64,000 nt of DNA from Halopiger xanaduensis SH-6 (GTDB lineage Archaea; Halobacteriota; Halobacteria; Halobacteriales; Natrialbaceae), in contig NC_015666.1 of assembly GCF_000217715.1 (NCBI RefSeq), positions 1,686,270 through 1,750,269 of the forward strand. Reading direction: 5' to 3'. The translations under genes and the position numbers were made by a program. Positions 1 through 8,442 of this stretch are shown one piece after another. The notes under the pieces are model-generated. The model did not search any database. It had not been told where the DNA came from and saw only the letters and a program-made list of their open reading frames with translations. Numbering within the stretch: position 1 is the stretch's first letter; every line of letters begins with the position of its first letter.

Positions 1-1
1 G

Positions 2-406
2 ATCAAGGGATTCACGATCTCGAACGACGTCACCGCGTCCGGCGACTGGCCGGGATGGTCGGATCCGGACCACGGCATGGTGACCGGAGTCGGCTACAAG
101 GTGATTGACACCTTCTCACCGATTCTCACCGATGTCGTCGAGAAGCGAGACGAGAGTCATTACGACAATCTCGAGGTCAAGGTCCGCGTCGACGGCGAGA
201 CTGCCGTATCCGGTTCGACCGCTCAGATGGCGTTTACCATCCCGGAGATGGTCTCCTTCGCGAGCAAGGTAACGACGCTCCGCGAGAACGACGTCGTCGC
301 ACTCGGTGACCCCGGTAACCCGACTGTATTCCTCGACGACGCCGAGTCGGTGACATGTGAGATCGAGAGCATTGGTTCGTTGACGAGCCCCGTCGAACGG
401 CTGTAG
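2..406 (+). CDS. FAH-family (fumarylacetoacetase-fold) enzyme, C-terminal part
   Basis: The gene enters from the left edge already in frame, so only its last 134 residues are present. The segment reads IKGFTISNDVTASGDWPGW, then VGYKVIDTFSPIL, the arrangement of the C-terminal catalytic domain of fumarylacetoacetate hydrolase-like proteins (N-D-V-T, then K-x-x-D-T-F-x-P). The superfamily hydrolyses or dehydrates 2-keto acids with a divalent metal. It ends 7 bases before pseG, so it is probably co-transcribed with it. A role on a 2-keto-3-deoxy sugar acid is inference from this context; the N-terminal metal ligands lie outside the window. Confidence 0.75.
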   Translation: MKGFTISNDVTASGDWPGWSDPDHGMVTGVGYKVIDTFSPILTDVVEKRDESHYDNLEVKVRVDGETAVSGSTAQMAFTIPEMVSFASKVTTLRENDVVALGDPGNPTVFLDDAESVTCEIESIGSLTSPVERL

Positions 407-413
407 GTAGACG

Positions 414-1427
414 ATGAAGGCGGTCATACGGGCAGACGGTGGCCCGGAGATTGGCTACGGGCATCTCGTTCGAACCGGAGCCGTGGCCGAGTTGCTCGTC
501 GAGAACGGTCATCGAGTGACGTACGCGACGGCGACGCCCGACTGCGTCACCGAGGTCTGTCCATCCGGTATCGAGACCCTCGAGCTACCTTCGCGAACTG
601 ACGTCTCACCGCTGCTCGAACGACTCGAGGACGTTAACGTCGTCCTCGTTGATTCCTATCTCGCCGACTGCGACTACCAGCGTGCCCTCCGGAAGATCGC
701 ACCGACTGCCGTCGTGACCGACGATACGCGACACCCGGTCCATGCCGATCTCGTCGCCAACGGGAACCTGTACGCGCCCGATCTCGAGTACGAGGTGTGC
801 GGCGAGGAGCCGATGTGGTGTTTCGGCCCGGCGTATCTGCTCCTTCGGCAGGAGATCGCACGACGCGCGAAACGAGAGCCGCCGCGTCGCGAACAGCCGG
901 AGCGTGCGCTCGTGACGATGGGCGGAAGCGACACCGCGGAACTGACGCCGACTGTGCTCAGAGCGTTCGACGGCGTCGATCTGACCGTCGACGCCGTCGT
1001 CGGACCCGGGTTTTCGGCCGCCCAGGAACGAGCGATACGCGAGGTCGCGGCAGACGTATCGGCGCGGGTTCGCGTCGTTCGTGACCCGGAAGACCTCGCA
1101 GAGCGGATGTTCTGTGCCGACCTCGCGGTGAGTACGGCGAGTACCACGACCTATGAACTGCTCGCGCTCGGAACGCCGATCGTGAGTATCCCCGTCGTCG
1201 ATAACCAGCTCCCGATCGCGGCGGCGCTCCGGGAGCGAGACGCAGCGATCGTACTTGAGCGTGACGCCGGTGAATCGGCAATTCGCCGAGCGATCGACCG
1301 ATATCTAATGTGCGCGTCGCTCCGCGCGGAACGGCGGCGGTGCGGACGGGAGCTCGTCGACGGTCGCGGTGCACGGCGAGTCTATACCGAATTGCTTTCA
1401 CTCGTCGACGGGGATTCGAAACCATGA
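414..1427 (+). CDS. pseG: PseG-like UDP-sugar hydrolase
   Basis: This 337-residue protein resembles PseG, the GT-B-fold hydrolase that removes UDP from a 2,4-diamido-trideoxyhexose before condensation with phosphoenolpyruvate in pseudaminic acid synthesis. The family signature IRADGGPEIGYGH lies at residues 5-17. A glycine-rich VTMGGSD is near 167, and a nucleotide-binding segment TTTYELLALGTP is near residue 243. The ATG follows the FAH gene by 7 bases, and the stop overlaps the next gene's ATG (ATGA). A NeuC-type hydrolysing epimerase is less likely from the N-terminal motif. Substrate stereochemistry cannot be read from sequence. Confidence 0.78.
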   Translation: MKAVIRADGGPEIGYGHLVRTGAVAELLVENGHRVTYATATPDCVTEVCPSGIETLELPSRTDVSPLLERLEDVNVVLVDSYLADCDYQRALRKIAPTAVVTDDTRHPVHADLVANGNLYAPDLEYEVCGEEPMWCFGPAYLLLRQEIARRAKREPPRREQPERALVTMGGSDTAELTPTVLRAFDGVDLTVDAVVGPGFSAAQERAIREVAADVSARVRVVRDPEDLAERMFCADLAVSTASTTTYELLALGTPIVSIPVVDNQLPIAAALRERDAAIVLERDAGESAIRRAIDRYLMCASLRAERRRCGRELVDGRGARRVYTELLSLVDGDSKP

Positions 1428-2101
1428 GCGACGAAATCGACGTAATTTTTCTCGGCATCAACGACGCCGGAATGCGCGTCTACGAGTGGCTCTGTGATCG
1501 CGATGGCGTCTTCGTTCACTCGCTGTTGACGACCCGAGAGCAACTCCGAACCATCGAGGACGTTCGGCCGGACTTCCTCGTGTCCTGTGGCTATCGACGC
1601 CTTGTTCCAGAGTCGATCCTCGAGATCCCGACCGAGGGATGCGTGAACCTCCATCCCGCGTATCTCCCGTACAACCGGGGTGCGAATCCGAACGTCTGGA
1701 GTATTGTCGACAATACGCCAGCGGGAGTGACGCTCCATTACATGGACTCGAGCCTCGATACAGGAGACATCATCGCACGCCGAACAGTGCCGACGGACTT
1801 CGAAGATACCGGCAAAGACCTCTATCGGCGGCTGGAGGATGCGCAAGTGGACCTGTTCCGGGACGCGTGGCCGGACATCGAGGCAGGAGATCCCTCGACG
1901 ATCACGCAGGATTCCGACGCCGGCACCTATCACGAAACGACTGACTTCAAAGAGCTATGTCGACTCGATCCCGACGAAACCGTGCGCGTCAAGGAGTTTC
2001 TGGACCGGCTTCGCGCACTGACGTTTCCACCGTACGACAACGCCGAGATTGAAGTGGATGGCGAGACCTACTACGTCGACATCGATATCACGAAAGCGTA
2101 G
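1424..2101 (+). CDS. Formyltransferase (formyl_trans_N family), probable sugar N-formyltransferase
   Basis: This protein has 225 residues, starting at the ATG that overlaps the pseG stop; a longer open frame upstream lies wholly inside pseG. The core is that of 10-formyltetrahydrofolate-dependent formyltransferases. VNLHPAYLPYNRGANPNVW gives the catalytic Asn75/His77, and LDTGDI gives Asp112 of the Asn-His-Asp triad. It is shorter than Met-tRNA formyltransferase (about 310 residues), archaea do not formylate initiator tRNA, and its partners are sugar genes. A sugar-amine substrate is therefore the best inference. It converges with neuB with one base between the two genes. Confidence 0.75.
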   Translation: MSDEIDVIFLGINDAGMRVYEWLCDRDGVFVHSLLTTREQLRTIEDVRPDFLVSCGYRRLVPESILEIPTEGCVNLHPAYLPYNRGANPNVWSIVDNTPAGVTLHYMDSSLDTGDIIARRTVPTDFEDTGKDLYRRLEDAQVDLFRDAWPDIEAGDPSTITQDSDAGTYHETTDFKELCRLDPDETVRVKEFLDRLRALTFPPYDNAEIEVDGETYYVDIDITKA

Positions 2102-2102
2102 C

Positions 2103-3152
2103 TCAGTCGTCGACGTCCTCCCAAGTGATACCCTTGCCCGGACGGAGATCGCGCGCGGCGACGCTCCCGACGACCTCCTCGTAGAACTTCGGCTCGAGTC
2201 CCGGCTCGCGCTCGCCGGGGCGGAGCACCTTGACGTTGTCAGTCGTCAGCGGGTCACCGGCGTCGATATCGTCGACGGCGTGGATCGCACGGCGCGCTTT
2301 GTCGTGTAGCTCTTCCTCCGCGTCGAGAACCCGTTTCTCGCCGGTTCCGAGCGCGGACTCCGTATCGCGGATCGACGAAACCATCCGCTCGAGTTCGTCG
2401 GGCTCGAGGGCGAACTCGTGGTCCGGCCCCTCCATCGACTTGTCAAGCGTGAAGTGTTTCTCAACGACGCTGGCACCGAGCGCAACGGCGGCACTCGGTG
2501 CGGTCACCGGATCGAGCGTGTGATCCGAGAGTCCGGCCGGAACGCCGAACTTCTCCCGAAGGGTTTCGACGACGCGGACGTTGATCTCCGAGAGGGGTGT
2601 CGGATACGCGGCGACGCACTGGAGGAGCGCGAGTTCGTCGGCACCGGCTTCCTTGAGCGCCGTCACCGACTCAGCGATCTCCTCGAGATCGTGAGCCCCT
2701 GTTGACATGACGATCGGCTTATCGGTCGCCGCTAAATGCTCGAGAAACGGCACGTGGCTGCTCGTGTAGGATGCGACCTTCCAGGCGGGAACGTAATCCT
2801 CGAGTTCGGCCGCCGATCGCTCGTCGAAGGGCGTCGACAGGAACTGAACTCCCCGATCGTAACAGTAGTCGTGGAGCGTCGGGATCCACTCGTAGGGCAT
2901 CTCCATCGACTCGATGATGTCGTAGATCGATCGGTCGTCGTCCAGATATTCAACCTCCCCGCTGTCCTCGACGTACATATCCTCGGCGCGAAACGTCTGG
3001 AATTTCACCGCGTCCGCACCGGCGTCGGCGGCGACGTCGATCAGTTCCTTGGCTATCTCGAGGTCGCCGTTGTGGTTCGACCCTGCTTCCGCAATAACGT
3101 ACGTTGACTCGTCAGGACCGACGGCTCGATCACCGATTTCGAATCCGTCCAT
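2103..3152 (-). CDS. neuB: NeuB/PseI-family nonulosonic acid synthase
   Basis: This 349-residue protein would condense phosphoenolpyruvate with a 6-deoxy-diamido hexose (or ManNAc-like sugar) to form a nine-carbon 2-keto-3-deoxy acid. The NeuB barrel shows IAEAGSNHNG at residues 20-29, VKFQTF near 50, then GLSDHTLDP and EKHFTLDK. A C-terminal SAF (antifreeze-like) domain spans roughly 285-349, as in bacterial PseI/LegI/NeuB of similar length. It is the last gene of the minus-strand run pseB-epimerase-pseC-neuB, 29 bases after pseC. Family assignment is firm; whether the product is pseudaminic or legionaminic type is not settled here. Confidence 0.88.
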   Translation of the reverse strand: MDGFEIGDRAVGPDESTYVIAEAGSNHNGDLEIAKELIDVAADAGADAVKFQTFRAEDMYVEDSGEVEYLDDDRSIYDIIESMEMPYEWIPTLHDYCYDRGVQFLSTPFDERSAAELEDYVPAWKVASYTSSHVPFLEHLAATDKPIVMSTGAHDLEEIAESVTALKEAGADELALLQCVAAYPTPLSEINVRVVETLREKFGVPAGLSDHTLDPVTAPSAAVALGASVVEKHFTLDKSMEGPDHEFALEPDELERMVSSIRDTESALGTGEKRVLDAEEELHDKARRAIHAVDDIDAGDPLTTDNVKVLRPGEREPGLEPKFYEEVVGSVAARDLRPGKGITWEDVDD

Positions 3153-3181
3153 ACTAGTACCGGGGGAGCAAGGGAATTAAA

Positions 3182-4369
3182 CTACTCGAGATGACGATGG
3201 AGTCGCTCGATCGAATCGATCACGTCGGCTACGTCATCGTCGCTCATTGCTGGGAACAGCGGCAAGCTGACGAGCCGGTCGTACACGCGTTCCGTTCGGG
3301 GAAAGTCGCCCCGCTCGTACCCGAACTCCGCCTGGAAGAACGGGTGATAATGTAGTGGGACATAGTGGACCTGAACGCCGACGTTCTCGGCGTGCATCGC
3401 ATCGACAAACTCCGCGCGGTCACAGCCGAATTCCTCGTCGACCTCGATCGCATAGAGGTGGTACATAGGATCTGACTCGAGCGGATCCGGCGGCGTCCGG
3501 AGGTCATCAATCTCATTGAACGCCTCGTCGTACCGGGCGATGATCTCGTCGCGGCGATCCTTGAACGCCTCGAGACGGTCGAGCTGGGCGAGTCCCAGCG
3601 CCGCCTGCAGGTCGGTGACGTTGTAGTTGTAGCCGAGGCCTTCGGTCACCTGATACCAGGGTTCGCTCTCATGGCCATCGACGTCGTAGTTCATGTCGAA
3701 CGATCGCAGCCGACGGAGCCGCTCCGCGAGGTCATCGTCGTCGGTAACGACCATACCGCCCTCGCCGGTCGTGACGTTTTTGACTGGATGGAAACTGAAG
3801 ACGGCCATGTCCCGCTGGGCGCCGATTGGTTCGCCGCGCCACGTGCCGCCGAAGGCGTGACAGGCGTCCCAGATTACCGTCAGGTCGTGTTCGTCTGCGA
3901 CTTCCAATAACTCGTCGATGTCCGCTGGATGGCCGGCGTAGTGCATCGGAACGAGTCCAGCAGTGTCCTCGGTGATCCGATCGCGAACGGCGTCGGGATC
4001 AATCGTCCGCCGATGTGGATCGATGTCGGCGAAGACCGGCGTCGCATCCGTGTACGTCGCTGCGTGCGCGGTCGAAACGAACGTCAGCGGCGTCGTAATC
4101 ACCTCGTCGCCCGGTCCAAATCCCGCCGCTTCGCCGGCGAGATGTAACGCGGTCGTCCCGGATGTCGTCGCCACTGCATGGTCGACGCCGATAAGATCGG
4201 CAACTCTGTCTTCGAACGCTTCGACCGTTGGCCCGCGCGTGATGTAGTCTCCCTCGAGGGCCTCGACGACGGCGTCTTTCTCGTGGTCAGTGATGCTTTG
4301 ACCGCCGTAGCCGAGCACCTCGTCTCGAATCGGCTCGCCGCCGTAGAGCGCTGGTTTCTCCGTCGTCAT
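3182..4369 (-). CDS. pseC: PseC/DegT-family PLP-dependent sugar aminotransferase
   Basis: This is a 395-residue DegT/DnrJ/EryC1/StrS aminotransferase. The Schiff-base lysine is K197 in FSFHPVKNVTTGEGG; the PLP phosphate-binding SGTTALHLA is at about 70-78 and the WDACHAFGG aspartate near 168. Length and motifs fit PseC, which aminates C4 of the 4-keto sugar made by PseB. It starts 3 bases downstream of the epimerase gene's stop and is followed by neuB, so it belongs to one operon. Legionaminic-type LegC is the alternative; context with a PseG-like hydrolase favours PseC. Confidence 0.82.
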   Translation of the reverse strand: MTTEKPALYGGEPIRDEVLGYGGQSITDHEKDAVVEALEGDYITRGPTVEAFEDRVADLIGVDHAVATTSGTTALHLAGEAAGFGPGDEVITTPLTFVSTAHAATYTDATPVFADIDPHRRTIDPDAVRDRITEDTAGLVPMHYAGHPADIDELLEVADEHDLTVIWDACHAFGGTWRGEPIGAQRDMAVFSFHPVKNVTTGEGGMVVTDDDDLAERLRRLRSFDMNYDVDGHESEPWYQVTEGLGYNYNVTDLQAALGLAQLDRLEAFKDRRDEIIARYDEAFNEIDDLRTPPDPLESDPMYHLYAIEVDEEFGCDRAEFVDAMHAENVGVQVHYVPLHYHPFFQAEFGYERGDFPRTERVYDRLVSLPLFPAMSDDDVADVIDSIERLHRHLE

Positions 4370-4372
4370 GTG

Positions 4373-5320
4373 TCACTTGGACCGCTGGTCTCGGAGCCAC
4401 GTCCGAAGGCGATCGACGCCCTCCTCGAGCGAGACCTCTGGTTCCCAGTCGAGCATCGCCTGAGCCTTGCTCGGATCGCACCGCAGCGTCTGGACTTCGC
4501 TCTGAGGGTGGTGGTGCTCTACGTGCGTGATCTCGGTTTCCTCACTCGCGATGAGTTCGGCCAGATCGTTGACGGAGATGTCTGATCCCGTCCCCGCATT
4601 GAGTATCTCACCGATCGCGTCGTCGCAGAACGTCCCCTCGACGATGAACCGTGCACAGTCGGTCGCATACAGGAGGTCGCGGCTCTGCGTGCCGTCGCCG
4701 AAGATCTTCAGCGGTTCACCCTGCAGGTCGCGGTCCGTGAAGATCGAGACGACGCCGCCGGCCATCCCGGTCTTCTGATACGGTCCGTACGTGTTGAACG
4801 GCCGCAAAACGACGACCGGCAGATCGTAGCCGTGGTAGTAACTCTCCGCCAGGTTTTCGGCGGCGAGCTTCGAACCGGCGTACGGCGAGGCCGGTTTGAC
4901 CGGATGCTCCTCGTCGATCCCTTCCTCGGAGTCGGCCATATCGTACACCATGCACGTTCCGACTAATCCGAGTCGCGTCTCCGTCCGCCGACAGGCCTCA
5001 AGGACGGTCTGCGTGCCGACGACGTTCGACTCGAAGTGAGACTGGGGATCCTCGAGGCTTTCCTGAACGTCGATCTCGGCAGCTAAGTGAATACAAGCCG
5101 CCGGATTGACGTCGAACAGTTCCGAAACCGTTGCGTCGTCGCAGACGTCGCCCTCGATGAGTTCGAAGTCGTCTCGGTCGCCGAACGCTTGGATGTTCCG
5201 TCGCGAGCCGTTCGAAAAGTCGTCGAGACCCCGAACCGAATACCCGCGCTCGAGGAGTTCTCGAACGACCCATCGACCGATGAATCCCGCAGCACCGGTG
5301 ACGATGACCGTCTCGCTCAT
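4373..5320 (-). CDS. NAD-dependent sugar epimerase/dehydratase (extended SDR)
   Basis: This 315-residue extended short-chain dehydrogenase has the NAD-binding VTGAAGFIG at residues 7-15, the substrate segment HLAAEIDVQESLEDP, and the catalytic YAGSK near residue 147. It resembles UDP-glucose 4-epimerase-like proteins of surface polysaccharide clusters. It overlaps pseB by 4 bases (ATGA) and lies 3 bases before pseC, so it is translated with them. It is not part of the classical six-step pseudaminate pathway; it may change a stereocentre or make another sugar of the same glycan. No substrate can be assigned. Confidence 0.8.
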   Translation of the reverse strand: MSETVIVTGAAGFIGRWVVRELLERGYSVRGLDDFSNGSRRNIQAFGDRDDFELIEGDVCDDATVSELFDVNPAACIHLAAEIDVQESLEDPQSHFESNVVGTQTVLEACRRTETRLGLVGTCMVYDMADSEEGIDEEHPVKPASPYAGSKLAAENLAESYYHGYDLPVVVLRPFNTYGPYQKTGMAGGVVSIFTDRDLQGEPLKIFGDGTQSRDLLYATDCARFIVEGTFCDDAIGEILNAGTGSDISVNDLAELIASEETEITHVEHHHPQSEVQTLRCDPSKAQAMLDWEPEVSLEEGVDRLRTWLRDQRSK

Positions 5321-6444
5321 CGGTTCCCTCCGAGGTTCGTCCGGTCGAGACCGGATCCGTTCTCGGCGGTCGTCGATTCGCCTTGATTCTCACTCGGCCG
5401 GGCGACATCCGTCCGCTCGTCGAACGTGAACAACTCTCCGTTCGCGTCGCCGCTCTCGAGGAAGTCGACGATTTCCGCTTTCGTCAACTTCTCGGCGTGT
5501 TCCGACGACCGAACGATGTTCTCGGCCTCGTCGAATCCGTCCGGATAGTCGTAAGAGAGGTACTTCGTCGTCTCTGGGATGATCGAATACATCGAGTCGT
5601 TTTCGTAGGCGCGCCGTACCTCGCGATCGGTCATGATCTCCTCGTGGAAGGTCTCTCCGGGACGGCGACCGATCAGTTCGACGTCGATCTCGGCGGGATC
5701 GTGGCCGAACTGCGGCGCGAGCGTCTCGATCATTGCCTCCGTGAGATCGACGATCCGCATTGCGGACATCTTGTAGACGAATACTTCGCCACCCTGCATA
5801 CAGTCGATCGTTTGTGCGATCAGGTCGAAGACGTCATCATAGGTGAGGAAAAACCGGGTCATCGCTTCGTCAGTCAACGTCACAGGTCCGCCAGTGCGGA
5901 TCTGATCGGCGAAAATCGGGATCACCGACTGGGAGGAGTTGACAACGTTCCCAAACCGAACAGAGGAGAGACGGAGGTCCTGACGGCCGCTATGTTTGTT
6001 TCCGGCAGTAACCAGTTTCTCCCCGAGGAGCTTTGTTGTTCCCATCGTGTTCGCCGGATTGACCGCCTTGTCGCTACTCGTGAACACGACGCGCTGCACG
6101 CTCGAGTCGATAGCAGCATCCACGATGTTCTGGAGTCCGAGCGCGTTGGTCTTCACCGCCTCGAACGGGTTGTATTCGCAGACGTCGACGTGTTTCATCG
6201 CAGCGGTATGCACGACGACATCGATGTCCTCCATAGCTCGCTCTAAGCGATCCCCGTCTCGGACATCGCCTGCGAGAAAACGGCAGCGGTCGTCGTCAAA
6301 CTGGGACTTCACTTCTGCAAGTGCCGGTTCGTTGTTATCGAATATCCTAACGACGTTCGGATCCTGCTCGAGAAAACGGGGAATAAGTGACCGGCCCACC
6401 GACCCTGCACCGCCGGTGAGTAGCACGTTCTGTCCGGTAATCAT
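5317..6444 (-). CDS. pseB: PseB/CapD-like UDP-GlcNAc 4,6-dehydratase
   Basis: This 375-residue protein belongs to the CapD/PseB branch of the SDR family. VLLTGGAGSVG at residues 7-17 binds NADP, HTAAMKHVDVCEYNP is the typical substrate segment, and SSDKAVNPANTMGTTKLLGE carries the active-site region in which Met replaces the usual catalytic Tyr, the mark of these dehydratases. It would open the pathway from UDP-GlcNAc. It is the first gene of the minus-strand run. The C-terminal 30 or so residues are low-complexity and may be a halophilic tail. Inverting versus retaining chemistry is not decided. Confidence 0.82.
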   Translation of the reverse strand: MITGQNVLLTGGAGSVGRSLIPRFLEQDPNVVRIFDNNEPALAEVKSQFDDDRCRFLAGDVRDGDRLERAMEDIDVVVHTAAMKHVDVCEYNPFEAVKTNALGLQNIVDAAIDSSVQRVVFTSSDKAVNPANTMGTTKLLGEKLVTAGNKHSGRQDLRLSSVRFGNVVNSSQSVIPIFADQIRTGGPVTLTDEAMTRFFLTYDDVFDLIAQTIDCMQGGEVFVYKMSAMRIVDLTEAMIETLAPQFGHDPAEIDVELIGRRPGETFHEEIMTDREVRRAYENDSMYSIIPETTKYLSYDYPDGFDEAENIVRSSEHAEKLTKAEIVDFLESGDANGELFTFDERTDVARPSENQGESTTAENGSGLDRTNLGGNR

Positions 6445-6529
6445 CTACTACAGACTTCGCTATTAGCCCTATCAATCTGTTGGTAGACGGTACAACAGTT
6501 GTATCGCTTGTCTGTGCCCGTGAAACTAT

Positions 6530-8329
6530 TCACGCTTGTGACGACTGGATCGCATACAGGTCGGCATACGCTCCGTCTCCCTCAAGCAGCTCCCCGTGGG
6601 TTCCGGCCTCGATGATCTCTCCGTTGTCCACGGTGTATATTCGATCAGCGTTCTTGACCGTCGAGAGTCGGTGTGCGATCGCGATGATCCCGTAGTCTCG
6701 CTCCATCGACTCAATAGAAGCCTGAACCTCCCGTTCGAGACTCGAGTCCAAATCGCTAGTCGCCTCGTCCAACACGAGGAAGTCGGCGTCTTTTAACAGC
6801 GCTCGCGCCAGCGCTACCCGTTGCCGTTGGCCGCCGGACAGTCGGACGCCGTCGTCACCGAGTTGGGAGTCGTATCCGTTCGGGAGATCATCGACGAACT
6901 CGTCGACTTTTGCGATTTCGCAGACCCGTTCGACGTCGGCCCGCGTCGCGTCTCGATTGCCGATCGTGACGTTGTTCTCGAGGGTATCGTCGAAGATAAA
7001 CGGCTGCTGTCGGACCACCGCGATCCGTTCGCGCCACTCCTCGAGGTCGTATTCTTCAATGGGGATACCATCGGCGCGAATCTCGCCGTCGTCGGGTTCG
7101 TACAGTCGCGCGAGCAGTGAGACGATCGTTGATTTCCCTGCACCAGATTGACCCACGAACGCGACGAACTCACCACGGTCGACCTCAAAGGAGAGGCTGT
7201 CAAGGACCAGTTCGTCGCCGTTATAGGAGAACAAGACATTATCGACTGCGATGTGATTGACCACCGCGACCGAACGGGAGCCGTCGGTTTCACTCCGGGC
7301 GGCGAGGTCGTCGACGAACTCCTGCGTTCGAACGAGATGAGAGAGGTTCCCCTCGACGTTGTACACCTGACTGTTCAGCCGGCTCACAAGCGGGGCGAGC
7401 CGGAACATCGCTAACAGGAAGATACCGAGCGCACCGAGCGAGAGGCCGCTGTAGATGAATCCGACGTAGATCAGGGCAAAGAGTGTGAGTGCCGCCGCGA
7501 GATCGTAGAAGTTCTGGATGGCCGCTTCGTTTCGCTTCAAATTGATCGACGAATCCGTATATTGTCGGATCGAGTCCCTGAAGGCAGTGAACATCTCTTC
7601 GGAGAGTCCGAACAGTTTCACGTCGCGAATACCCTGGGTTCCCGCTTGAACGGATTCCTGAACTCGTTCATTGGCCTCAGCGACGCGAGTCCCGACCGTA
7701 TATGCAGGCTCGATAACATTACGAAGGACGTATGTGATTACCCCTAATAGGAGCAGTGCGAGGACGGTCATCTCCGGAGCGATATAAAACATCACTGCCA
7801 GATAGATACCGACGAGAAACAGGGTTTCCAGCGCCTGAACGCAGTATTTGATTACGTCACCCGAATATCGGGTTTCGGTGATGATAGCATTGAGGATATC
7901 GTCCGATCCCTCTTCATCGAAGTACTGTACGTTCGCATCGAGTGCAGCATTGAACGCCTGCGTTCGTATCCACTCTTCGTAACGTTGTCGTAAGACCGCC
8001 TTCAGCCACGCGACGACGAACGACGCCGTAAAACGGATAGTCATTACGCCCGCGATGCCGATGATGAGGAATTCGAGGGAAAACGGAATTCCAACGAACT
8101 GATAAATATCGACAAACGTGCCGAGGAGACCGCCAGCTTCAGTGATTGGTTCGTTGGACTGTGCGACTTCGAGAATCGGATAGATGAAACTCAACCCGAC
8201 GCCCTCAAGGGCAGCCACGAGCGCACCAAGGACGATAATCCCGGCGGTAAACGCGGGCCGATATCGGGCGACTTGGACCAGCGCATCGAACTTCTCACGC
8301 CAGGTAATGGTCTCCGCTGATTCAGTCAT
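6530..8329 (-). CDS. ABC exporter, fused membrane and ATPase domains (lipid-linked glycan flippase candidate)
   Basis: This is a 599-residue half-transporter. The N-terminal part (about 25-320) has several long hydrophobic helices of the type I exporter fold. The ATPase domain has Walker A GQSGAGKST near residue 393, signature LSGGQRQR near 497 and Walker B LVLDEATSDLD near 515, followed by the AHRLSTV H-loop. Such proteins (MsbA, PglK) move lipids or lipid-linked oligosaccharides across the membrane. Sitting 85 bases upstream of pseB on the same strand, it is a reasonable candidate to flip the glycan carrying this sugar. Substrate is inference. Confidence 0.85.
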   Translation of the reverse strand: MTESAETITWREKFDALVQVARYRPAFTAGIIVLGALVAALEGVGLSFIYPILEVAQSNEPITEAGGLLGTFVDIYQFVGIPFSLEFLIIGIAGVMTIRFTASFVVAWLKAVLRQRYEEWIRTQAFNAALDANVQYFDEEGSDDILNAIITETRYSGDVIKYCVQALETLFLVGIYLAVMFYIAPEMTVLALLLLGVITYVLRNVIEPAYTVGTRVAEANERVQESVQAGTQGIRDVKLFGLSEEMFTAFRDSIRQYTDSSINLKRNEAAIQNFYDLAAALTLFALIYVGFIYSGLSLGALGIFLLAMFRLAPLVSRLNSQVYNVEGNLSHLVRTQEFVDDLAARSETDGSRSVAVVNHIAVDNVLFSYNGDELVLDSLSFEVDRGEFVAFVGQSGAGKSTIVSLLARLYEPDDGEIRADGIPIEEYDLEEWRERIAVVRQQPFIFDDTLENNVTIGNRDATRADVERVCEIAKVDEFVDDLPNGYDSQLGDDGVRLSGGQRQRVALARALLKDADFLVLDEATSDLDSSLEREVQASIESMERDYGIIAIAHRLSTVKNADRIYTVDNGEIIEAGTHGELLEGDGAYADLYAIQSSQA

Positions 8330-8442
8330 TCGACGTCATCCTCGCTTTCCATTCTCGAGTGATAAGCATGCTGCTTCACGTGAGACACTACTTACGGTCG
8401 AAACTGACCCGCAATCGCCCCGATAGCGGTATGCGGCGCGGA

